Assembly (NCBI GenBank): GCA_948567375.1 | Contig: OX419755.1 | Span: 16,993,001 to 17,057,000 of the forward strand | Direction of reading: 5' to 3' | DNA length: 64,000 bases | From: Lunularia cruciata | Taxonomy: Eukaryota; Streptophyta; Marchantiopsida; Lunulariales; Lunulariaceae | The notes under the pieces: generated by a model | The model's input: only the letters and a program-made list of their open reading frames with translations | Told to the model about the DNA's origin: nothing | Databases searched by the model: none | Shown here: in pieces, positions 22,201 to 33,300 of the stretch | Layout of the letters: every line of letters starts with the position of its first letter | Position numbering within the stretch: the stretch's first letter is position 1 | Translations under genes and position numbers: made by a program

Positions 22201-25060
22201 TTTTTCAAAAGCTTAATAATCACAATACTGTACATTTTAGAATCTTTTCTTTTGAGTTATAGATTTAAAGCTTAAATATCAAGTATCTCCATTTTAGAAT
22301 CTTACTTTTGAGTCATCAATTAATAATTTTCATTATGTTTATTAATTTATTTCAAGATTTAACTTTTCTTCTATATAAATCATTAAACATCTTTATGGTT
22401 TTATTGAATTGTTTCCTTATCTAATAAAGTCTTAGCTTTATGCTTGGCAACAAGAAGTATTATAGTTAACTCAGAGTGGGTTTGTCACACAAAGTTGTGC
22501 ATGACTATAAATTAAATTTTGCAATCTAGTAATAGAACAATAGTATTGTGTGCTTGTGTCAAGTTTATTTTAGAATTTAGATCTTGTTTAACTCTTAGAC
22601 TATATTAGATAAATATTTCAGAGACTTTTGAACCATCAAATAGTGTCAACTATTAATATGATAACGTAGATTGTCAATGTAATTTATAAAGTTTATTATA
22701 TATTTATTGATTATAATTTGAGAATAGATCGTGGGGAAAATGGCTTCTTTTGTTTAGACAACAAGAAATTTTGTCCTTTTCTTAAAAACAAAAGAGAAAT
22801 ATAATGAAGTGTGATTCTAGGATCTTGTTTTACATGTTTGAACATTAAGAAATATAGCTAAACTCAACATATTGCATTACAATCATCAGCGTGGAGGTAA
22901 TATAGTTCCTTGGTTTCAAGTGTATGATATTCGTTTGTGTAGTTCAGATCTGATTTAATTTTAGATTGAAACAAATAAAATTTAAAAATTCAAATACTTT
23001 ACAATTCTTGAATTTTCTCAGCCATTACTTAAAATAATTTCAATGGTTGATATAACTTTGGAATTTCTAAGCATATTATTTATTTATTATGCTTTGCAAA
23101 CACATCGGGAAAAGGCGATAGTGTAGAACACATGAAGCAAACACATTGTGGCAAATAGCTTACTCCTCTTCAGCATGGAGGCATAATATGGACCCTGATT
23201 CTACCATCAAACATTGTCTTCTAGAAAATGACTTACTCTTCTTCTTAGTTATGTTAGATATGATAGATAGGACCGCGATTCTAGAAATACACTTTGCACT
23301 CTTTAACATGGAAATGGTGGAGTTCAGAATCTTACTTTGCTATCTTGACCATGGAAGAATACTTTGCTCTTGGTTTGAGTTTTACATTGTATAGCATTTC
23401 AGAACATGGATCTCTTTCGACATAAATTTATAATACATAATTTGGATATTAATTTATATAGTATATTTTGATTTGTAAGTCTAGTTTTTCTTTTCTTTCA
23501 TGATTTGACGGGCTATTTTATTTTAAGGTGGGTTGTAGATATATTATTTAATTACTATGTTTCAAAAATATGTCAAATAACTAGACAGAGAAGGAGTATA
23601 ATAGCGCATCAATGAAATTTGGGTCTGAAAGCAAATGGTGAAGTGAAGTGGGATTCTAAATCTCCTTTCTGTTCTTGAACTTCTCAAGAACAGATAGACT
23701 AGAACTTTAAGACCCAGTCGATAGAGAATATTCAATCTCTTTATTAGTTATTGGATCAAATGTCAAAATTTTATAATCTTTCTTCCAATGAAATTAAAAT
23801 TATAGTAGACTACAGTATAACATCTCTTTATAATTTTTGAATATCCTTTTAGTTTCAGTTTATTATTATATTCTATAAATTTTAATTTATTTTGAAGTTC
23901 TTGAACTTGCAAAATATAAGCTTAGATAAACAAGTTTTTAAGCTTTAATGGTCATATGAAATTTCAGTTATGTATTTATTAATTTATATTTTATAATAAT
24001 AATATTACTGTTATTAATAATAATAATATTATTATTATTATTTCTTACTTTGTACTACAAGTCAATAAGATGTTTGAGATCTAGAATTGGACAATTGAGT
24101 TTACCACAGGAATATTTGTGTTCAAGACATGGATATCTGAATTAGAGAATTTTACAAGCGAGTTCAAAATATGCATATTTCAGTTTGTAAATCTGGACAT
24201 TTGAGTACATCTGACCTTTCGGATTTCAATGACTTTGTTGCAATGGATATTTAGACTTCGAATGTTGCGTTTAAGGAAACTTCAGTTTTAGTGAATTGTT
24301 AGATATTTGTCCTTCGCTTATCGGAAGAAGGAGAGGAGAATCATACTTTGTTCATTATCCTAATATCTGAACGAATTAAGTATTACGTTAAACGTATATA
24401 ATCGAGTTATATGAATTCCGATTAACGAAAAAGATAAAAGTTTATACAACCTATCAAAGGGAACGAAATATTCTTAATTGACTTATGGAATGACGTCGTC
24501 ACTCAGAAACAGCAAAATGGATTAAATTTGTCTAAATGACAATGAAATACAAATACAGTTACATGTCATGAAATATAGACGTGAACACCAAAACCTAAGT
24601 TTGGATACCGGCACTTTAAAAATGAAGTGTATTTAGGGACTTTTTGGGTAACATAAGTGTAATCTGAGCGCCGGAACAGATCATTGCACTTTATCGTGAG
24701 TGGATTGGTCATATTGTACATATATTTTCTACAAACTTAGTCTAATATAGGCAGATATGGTAGAATTATGTAGTTGTCAGGTAGAGAACTTTGGAGTGAT
24801 ATGCAGCGGCTGTTTAGTTGGTAATTCAGTTCTCTATTCGGCAACTTCTGACCGTTATGAATATGATGTACTTGTTGACAATAACCTGATCATCAGGACA
24901 GTAGAGGAAGGCTTAAAATTAAGCGACGAAAGGATTGTCTTGCGTTCAACCGACTTCTCCGTGTTAATGTTACATTCTCTCTAGAAAAGGAAGACAAAGG
25001 CGACCGCTTAGGAAAAAGGATGGGAAGACCCCATCAAGCCGTACAAGGGAGAGCCAAAAA
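22201..25060. repeat. Right arm of the long direct duplication (copy 2)
   Basis: Collinear with 1-2960 and about 100 bp shorter because of small deletions, for example in the microsatellite near 24.0 kb. After about 25060 the two arms differ: this arm passes through about 230 bp of unique sequence into LRR remnants, while the other carries the 3.1-5.7 kb repeat block and extra LRR DNA. Confidence 0.9.
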
Positions 25061-25299
25061 AAAGTGACTTGGGGCTAAGTACCAATAGAGTCTGTATAAG
25101 AAACCTGCCCTACCGCTGCAGAAAAGGGAGGAATTTGTATGGCTATAATATGCTTCGGCTGTGCGCTCTCTGTCTGAAGAGTGACTTCGACTCGAAAGCA
25201 TAAGCAGGTAGCCCGTCGAGCAAATTCTTGTGCACATTCTTTTCCGAGAGAAACCTACGGTTTGCACCAAATTGCGCTTCTTAGATTCCGTCGTTCTTC

Positions 25300-26866
25300 T
25301 AGGTTCAAGCGCGACTCTACCCGTAAATTTTCTAATGCAGATTCTGGCAGCACAATATTCATCGCTGGAGTTGCCCAAGCATATCAGGTTCGGGCACGAC
25401 AACATCAGTAGACTATCCGTATCCATCGCAGGTGTCGCCAGAGCCCCGGTAGAGCTTGCACCAATAGTGCCTCCAGGCTCGGGGCGCGATCATTTACATA
25501 AATGCTCCAATCGCCTGAGTTGTCCGCGCGAACCCGATGGAGACTGCAGGCTCAGGCACGACTGTATCTCTAAGTCCGTCAATCCGGTAAGGCCTGCAGG
25601 TTCGGGGACGAAACTATCCCTAACGTCTCTTACGGCCGGAGTTGCCCGACCTATCTCTAAGTCCGTCAATCCGGTAAGGCCTGCAGGTTCGGGGACGAAA
25701 CTATCCCTAACGTCTCTTCCGGCCGGAGTTGGCCGACCGTATCCGGTAGAACTTGCAAATTCAACTCAACTGCTGGAGTTGCCCGACATTATCCGATAGA
25801 GTCGTAGGTTCGGGCATGACTATATCCCTAAGTACCTCAACTGCTAGAGTTATTTGACCATAACCGGTGGAGCTTGCAGGTTCGGGCACGATTATGTCTC
25901 TAAGGTCTCCAACTAACTGTATCTGTCAGATCCCCAAGTGCTGGAGTTGCCCAACCGTATCTGGTAGAGCCTGCAGGTCCGAGCACGATTATATCTCTAA
26001 GGTCTCCATCTAATTGTATCTGGAAGATCCCCAACTGCTGGAGTTGCTCGATCGTATCCGGTAGGGCCTGCAGGTTCGGCCACCACCGCATCTGTAAGCT
26101 CCTCAAATTTCGAGCACTATTGTGGCTGTAGGTTCCTCAACTTTCCGTCACGATTATATCTATAAAATCTCCAACTGCTAGAATTGCCTGCAGGTTCAGG
26201 GCACCAATGTATCTGCAATTTCCTCAACAGCTGGAATTGCCCGACTGTATCAGGTAGAACTTGCAGGTTCAGGGACCAATGTATCTGCAATTTCCTCAAC
26301 CGCTGGAGTTTCCCCACTGTATCCGGTAGAGCCTGTAGGTTCAAGGCCCAAATGTATATATAACCTCCCCAACCGCTGGAGTCGCCCGACCGTATCCGGT
26401 AGAGCCTGCAGGTTCACGCACGAATGTATCTCTAACCTCCACAACTGCTGGAGTTGCCCGACCGTATCCGGTAGAGCCTGCAGGTTCGGGCACGAATGTA
26501 TCTCTAACCACCCCAACTGCTGGAGTTGCCCGACCGTATCCGGTAGAGCCTGCAGGTTCGGGCACAAATGTATCTCTAACCTCCGCAACCCCTGGAGTTG
26601 CCCCGACTGTATCCGGTAGAGCCTGCAGGTTCAGGGCACCAATGTATCTGCAATTTCCTCAACAGCTGGAATTGCCCGACTGTATCAGGTAGAACTTGCA
26701 GGTTCAGGGACCAATGTATCTGCAATTTCCTCAATCGCTGGAGTTTCCGCACTGTATCCGGTAGAGCCTGCAGGTTCAAGGCCCAAATGTATATATAACC
26801 TCCCCAACCGCTGGAGTTGCCTGACTGTATCCGGTAGAGCCTGCAGGTTTGGGCACGAATGTATCC
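25300..26866 (-). pseudogene. Decayed LRR tail downstream of hydrolase-NLR copy 2
   Basis: Read on the minus strand, this still shows LRR units in changing frames. Good repeats occur at 26250-26588 (LEIHSCPNLQALPDTVGQLQ), with poorer ones at 26576-26779, 26117-26344 and 25900-26106. Farther down only traces remain (LSCPNLICLGNSSDEYC near 25.4 kb, also seen in copy 1). A block of about 390 bp is itself duplicated (26210-26390 against 26630-26810). The LRR array was once longer, and indels have put this part out of frame with the main exon. Confidence 0.8.
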
Positions 26867-29800
26867 CTAATATCCGCAGGTAGAGCCTGCAGGGTCGGGC
26901 ACGAATCTATCCCTAATATCCGCAACCCCTGGAGTTGCCCCACCGTATCCGGTAGAGCCTGCAGGTTCGGGCACGAATGTATCCCTAATATCCGCAGGTA
27001 GAGCCTGCAGGGTCGGGCACGAATCTGACCCTAATATCCGCAACCCCTGGAGTTGGAGTTGCCCCAGCCCCACCGTATCCGGTAGATCCCGCAGGTTCGG
27101 GCACGAATAAATCTTTAACAACCACAACTGCTGGAGTTGCCAGAACGTATCCGGTAGAGCCTGCAGGTTCGGGCACGAATGTATCTCTAACCTCTCCAAG
27201 CCCTGGAGTTGCCCCACCGTATCCGGTAGAGCCTGCAGGTTCGGGCACGAATGTATCTCTAACCTCTCCAAGCCCTGGAGTTGCCCCACCGTATCCGGTA
27301 GAGCCTGCAGGTTCGGGCACGAATGTATCTGTAAGATCTCCAACCCCTGGAGTTGCCCCACCATATCCGGTAGAGCCTGCAGGTTCGGGCACGAATGTAT
27401 CTCTAACCTCCACAACCGCTGGAGTTGCCCCACCGTATCCGGTAGAGCCTGCAGGTTCGGGCACGAATGTATCTCTAACCTCTCCAAGCCCTGGAGTTGC
27501 CCCACCGTATCCGGTAGAGCCTGCAGGTTCGGGCACGAATGTATCTGTAAGATCTCCAACCCCTGGAGTTGCCCCACCATATCCGGTAGAGCCTGCAGGT
27601 TCGGGCACGAATGTATCTCTAACCTCCACAACCGCTGGAGTTGCCCCACCGTATCCGGTAGAGCCTGCAGGTTCGGGCACGAATGTATCTCTAACCTCTC
27701 CAACCCCTGGAGTTGCCCCATCGTATCCGGTAGAGCCTGCAGGTTCGGGCACGAATGTATCCGTAACGTCTCCAACCGCTGGAGTTGCCCCATCGTATCC
27801 GGTAGAGCCTGCAGGTTCGGGCACGAATGTATCTGTAACGTCTCCAACCCTTGGAGTTGCCCCACGGTATCCGGTAGAGCCTGCAGGTTCGGGCACGAAT
27901 GTATCTGTAAGCTCCACAACCGCTGGAGTTGCCCCACCGTATCCGGTAGAGCCTGCAGGTTCGGGCACGAATGTATCTGTAACCTCTCCAACCCCTGGAG
28001 TTGCCCCACCGCATCTATCAGAGCCTGGGCTTGTGGACAGTCCCGCAAAACTAGATGGGTTAGCTTGGATAAAACCTGCAACCGAGTGTTTGTTCGGTGC
28101 GAACAGAAGCCACTGTACCAACCACCAACTAAACAAGCCAACCTACCAAACAGGTTTTTGCTTCGGCTTCCCTCCGCATCCGAGTGTACTTCCCCTCGTT
28201 GCGACTCTCTCTTTCGTTTGCCTCCTACTTGAACATCCTCCCTTTCTGTTCCAATAGTCCTCAAATGTGTCTTCATTGGTTCAGGATCTGCTTCTTTTAG
28301 CGAGTTGGCCAAGGAACCCCGAATGTGCAAGACGACCAACTTCTCATAGGTGGAAGGTCTCAATACGGTATCCTCCGCCCCCTCCCAATGGAGCATTACA
28401 AGGTTCCGTGGTAATTGGAGATGCTCTCTTTTACACCGATTGCATCCAGAGATCTTCCGGTGTCCTCGGACAACCAAATACCGTAACCCATGTAGTTCAG
28501 ACATTGGTCTCCATTTCTTCCACATGTCGCAAGGTCTATCGTGCTCGCAACAACCTCTTTTGTACTCAACCACCTCCAATGTCGGTTCGATAACATAGGC
28601 AACCACTTTCTCCAATGATGAAACTCTCTGGTTCCAAAGACGTCAAACAGTATTAGGAAAGGGCATCATGGTTTGATATCAAGAATCTCACTCAGTGTAT
28701 GAGCCATATGTCTAGAATACATACTCCAAATATCTACAGATGCCTCCACCATAGACCATAATATATTTTGCAAGACCAAGCCCCAGGTAGACGTCGACAC
28801 ATTCTAACTCTCACTACTGTTTGGAGTGACTGGAAACAAAGTCATGAAGGGAGAAAACATGCTTCGGAGGGGAACTTCCACAGATACCTGGTGAGCATAT
28901 CCAGACATAGTCGTTGTGCATTGTGGCGTCCTCATTGCCATTAGTCTCCCCATATCTTTTGCGATCCTCGTACCGAGTGTCCAGAGAAGTTCGTGCATTC
29001 GGGGTTGAAATGGTGAATTGTCATCCTGCTTATCATCATATACAAGGGATCTGTCCACCAGCGTTTGCCACCCCACATGTCCGCTCCCGTGCATGGATGA
29101 CCATGCAGACATGACTTCGCCATAAGAAAACTCATCAATTTCAGGCCTAGTTGATGCATCCCCTGCTTTCGACCTAAAGATGGTGGCGCAATCAAGGAAC
29201 ATCTCTTGTACTTGGGGTTCAAGACCATCATAACTCAGCTTCAGTTTAGACCATACTGGCTCTTCCAAAACTCCTGCTTGCTTCTTATCTATGGCATTGA
29301 GCTCTGACAGGAGCTCCTCCCACTTATTCCGGTTCTGTGCCTCTTTCAGGTATCTCCCTATCACCTCTAATGTGAGAGGCAATCCGCCACATCCAACCAC
29401 GATATCTCTTAAGAACTTTTGCAGATGTATAGGGGATTCATTCATGTGCGGAGGAAAAGCATGAGTTATAAACAACTTTTTGGCGTCATCGAATCCCAGG
29501 TGTTGAACTCGGTGGACAAAGATTTCGTCCCCATCGTTCATCCTCTTGAGAAGTTGCTCATTACGAGTTGTCACCATGAAACAACTTGTCTCTGCAACAT
29601 TGCCCTGAGCTATCTCCTCGAGTGCCACCATCTGTTCGAATGTCTCGATGTCATCGAAGACCAACAGAAATCTCTTTCCCCTTACTTCATCCCACCTGCT
29701 CTTCACGTATTCACCTCCAGGACGTGGAAGCATGTTATCCCACGCTTCTTTCTTCACCGCATCCTTTCCTCCTCCAATCGACTTCACCACCTCCACGAAA

Positions 29801-31386
29801 CTGGCATATTGGAATTCGGAATTAATCTTGTTGAATGCCAACTTGGCTAGTGTCGTCTTCCCGACTCCTCCCATGCCCGAAAATCCAATGAAGCGCTTCT
29901 TTTCCTCAATCTTTGCATAGATGGTGTTCAGAACATGATCTACTCCAGTAGGTGTCTTAGTAACTAGTAGTGGTGCTCTTGTTACCCTTGTAGGATCACG
30001 TGCCTGCAATGGTGAAAGATTCCATCAGCAATGTGTTATGATCTTTACTGAGTGGTAAAAGCAGAAACTTGTTTGACGACATATTAGACCTTAAATCACC
30101 AAAGAATGATCACCTTCATATCAGCCTTGACACGACAAATTAGCCGTACTAGATGTTGGAACATTGTAGAGTTATCAGCATCAGGCATACAGATTGAGAA
30201 ATGATCCTCTGCGATAGTGATGAAATTCTGGCCGATTCTTGCGGAAGCTTCTGGTACCAAGATACCCCGAAACGGTCCCGTGGCCTACATTAAGCAAAAT
30301 TCAATGTTATTCATACCTTTGTAATGAACCAAATCCAGTGGAACTAATAGAAAGTGTCCATTACAGATATTAAACACTAGAAATGTTTCATAACCGGAGA
30401 AACGTAGCATAAATTTCCATTACCTTAACAGACGATTCAGATGGAATTGTTGTCTCAAGTGCTTCTCCGACAGCAAAGATCTGCCAATCTCTAAAGCGTT
30501 CTTGCTTGCACAGCGTGTCGAATTCGGCATTTTGTCTTGCGGCATCTGTGCTCAACTGCTTCATGTACGGCCATAACGGACTTCTATCCAGAACATGCTC
30601 TTTGAAATTCGCAAGATCCTCCATCCCAAAATGAGGAGTTCCAAGAAAATAAATTCCACCAAGACTTTTAAGGAATTCTTTCCTTAGGACGCTCTGCTCA
30701 GAACCATTGACATTCTTGTCAGCAAGCAAACATAATTGTTTGATGATCAGACCGCCAAAACTATGACCAACCAATACGATTGGCCGTCGTGGAGTTCCTC
30801 CATCTAAAACATCTCGAATTGCCCAAAGAATCTCCATCAACAAAGTTTCTGCAATATTGGACAAATCCATCCTCCCTTCACTCGGAGTTTCCCTTATGCT
30901 TGAATCATAAGAGGCCAGAAGAACTCGAGCATCGGGAAGCCATTGTTTTGGCCAGAGCTTCACAGGATCATTTTTACAGGTCCATGTCGTCAAATGAACA
31001 ACTGCATTTTGCTCAAACTGAAGTCCGTGGAAGAAAATGATGTCAATATCTGGCTGTTCCGGATCGTGTAGTAAATGAATTCCATCGCTTAGCTGAAACA
31101 ATATTCCAAAATTTCTTACAGTTTATTGTGTATTCCAGAATGCAATTTATCCTTATCAAGTCGAAACAAACATGTCATCTTTATAAATTAAACCGTAGCA
31201 TTAATAGCAAACCCTGCAGCAGATAGTAGTTCACTATTCATTCAATAAAACACGAACAATTCACCGACACAAACTGACTAGATTGAACAGTCGTATGAGT
31301 TATTTGTAATGCTGAAGTACGAGCAGTACTTTGCGGATGACTTGCTTCTCCAGTTGATGACCGATAGATGAACTACTTGATGCCAT
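26867..31386 (-). CDS. Alpha/beta-hydrolase-NB-ARC-LRR immune receptor (HNL class)
   Basis: Proposed exons are 31386-31330, 31092-30424, 30284-30114, 30003 to about 28815, and about 28623-26867, giving about 1,280 residues. The first three introns have GT/AG ends in phase 0. Residues about 20-299 form a SERAC1/DUF676-like alpha/beta hydrolase: IIFFHG, nucleophile elbow GHSFGG with Ser about 130, FLGTPHFG, and likely catalytic His about 270 in EDHFSICMP. NB-ARC follows: P-loop GMGGVGKTT from about 342, kinase-2 RFLLVFDD, RNBS-B CFMVTTRN, GLPL as CGGLPLT, RNBS-D MFLDCATIF, and MHE in place of MHD. About 14 LRRs of 24 residues end the protein. Family knowledge: nucleotide-switched intracellular pathogen sensor. 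Doubtful points are the short first exon, the fourth intron (needed to skip an in-frame TAG at 28804-28806) and the frameshifted last 40 residues. Confidence 0.85.
26994..28020 (-). repeat. 72-bp LRR minisatellite, copy 2, with 216-bp higher-order unit
   Basis: About 14 near-perfect 72-bp units, each one LRR. A three-unit block of 216 bp is repeated exactly or nearly so (27250 onward against 27466 onward), giving a consecutive identical triplet of LRRs (LERLEIHSCPN, LWRLEIHSCPN, LEILQIHSCPN) twice. Variation between units is concentrated at the residues around the LxLxx surface positions (LETLQ, LWSLQ, LERLE), as expected where LRRs contact ligands. Confidence 0.93.
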
Positions 31387-33300
31387 CCTCTTCAGACCTG
31401 TGTTTTCAAATTTTAAACAGACAAGCTTTAGACATTAAATGTTACAATCATTAGGATGATGGCATGGTAAGGACTTCAAGGACGACAAAACTCCTGGACA
31501 ATTAATTCTTCTCTTTTACTTTTCACCATATCGGTGCTTCGTGGCAATAATTTCTTGCTTTATTCAGGATTCTATATCCTTAGACTCTGACGCTCATACC
31601 TATTTCATGATACAGGATCAACCACTGCTTCTTAAATTCCTTTGCGCAGGGCTCTCCGCATCAACAGATGTACTACGGGAACCGTAGTGGAAAACTAGCT
31701 ACCCCGAACAACATACAGCGTTATGATGCAATCGATGTACGATTTAATTTGCCTGACGCCTAGCAATCGGTACGTAGTATATCTAACTCTTGCATGGTTT
31801 GACAGAGAATACGCATAAGTTAACTGATCATATACATATTTCAGATACGGATTTTCACAATAGATTGGTATATGAGAGCAGAAGCCGATATCTGATTTTC
31901 ACAATATATATCCGTTGATTCCATACTTCTCAGAGATTGTATGAACAAGACATTAGATCCCTTTCGTGTGGTACCTGTGACTGAAAGAAATCACTGCAGT
32001 TGTTCCAATGAGAAGTACGTCATCTTCCAAACTGATCTTCGAATAATTGGTTCAAAGCTTGGTAGGATCATTGAGAGCACTGTTTGATCTTCTTACCTGA
32101 AATAGCAATTAATTTAAAAACAAAAAATGCAGAGCAGCGACTTCTTGTACTTTGGCATTTCTACGGCCTATCTTTTCGGTTTTACAACTACAAGAGCCAG
32201 CAGTACAGAGGTAGATCCTGATCTATTAAACTTACCTTTGGTAAGGTATTAGAAAGCCGTTGAGCTGAGAAATCCTTTCGTAGATTTGATGTTCCTCAGA
32301 GCTATCACAGCCGCAAACAATTGTGACTAACTTCCCAACTCCTAGATTTCCACATTCAGTCAAGCAAACACCCTGGAGTTCAAGGTCAGCTCTGCATATC
32401 GCAGTTAGTATTATCCAGCACAGGATCATGAGACTACCTCCTCTTTGAGATGTTCTCCTTCGACTGGAATCGAGAAGCCAATGTTAGCTTAAGGTGTGTA
32501 TCTCCCGAGGTGCACTTACTTCTCTCCTTGATTTCTGTTTAAGTCTCTCCCCCAAAGCAGTCACTCCTGTCTGGACGACCGTCCTCTGCTCACTCCCAAT
32601 TCACAGCAAATCAACCAACGCAAGGAAACGTTAAGTGAAGACGTTGAGATTGGCTCCCAGCTGAAACTTTGAAGGAAGAGAAGAGATGCATCTTGCTCCG
32701 TAAATATTTAAAGATCTAGATAGCTTCTGCTTGCGATTGCAAGCTGTAGTTATCGGTTTCAAGTTCGCGACTGAAAAAATACGGAGGGATACTCACAGAC
32801 AGATGTGGTCCAAACTAAAGCATGCTCACAGATTGACGATTAGATCACTTAACATCAGGATGTGATTCCGGCTCCCACACTCAAGGTCGAGTCGCGATCG
32901 ATGAGATCCCACCATGAGAGCGCAGGACAGGCAAGAATTAGGGTGGGAAGAAAGTCGTAGGTCCCGACTCCGTAAGCGAATATACTCGTCTGCGGGCATG
33001 GGCAGAGTCCTCTTTGGTGGTCTTCCAACCACAAAAGTCCCATATTCGACAACTTCTAGTACAGTAAAGTAGAATCCCGTAGAAGACTTTCTTTCCAGGC
33101 TGTCACCTGTGAACATGCGCATATCTTCACCGTCGCAATGATACGGGTTTTCAATAAAAGGGAAGGTCAAAGGAAAGGAAGTGACAAGCCATGTAACTTC
33201 TAAAACTTCTCAGTACAGATCTCGGAAAGTGTAGACCAGGAATTCAACTTAAGAGAATAACCGAGAAGGCAACTTGGAGACTTTGGTACACACGTAGAGC
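31387..33300. other. Upstream flank of the NLR gene, no gene recognised
   Basis: GC-richer than the retroelement zones. On the minus strand it should contain the promoter and 5' UTR of the NLR. Short frames (for example 32429-32232 and 33170-32826, minus) show no recognisable domain. I could not identify a convincing TATA box or start site. Confidence 0.45.

Noticed and set aside
26985-28136. Minus-strand 383-codon frame with FVPEPAGSTGYGGATP repeats
   Set aside because: Shifted by one from the LRR frame; no known domain, and its openness comes from the repeat.
32826-33170. 115-codon minus-strand frame upstream of the NLR
   Set aside because: No recognisable domain, no splice link to the NLR start, and composition unlike protein.
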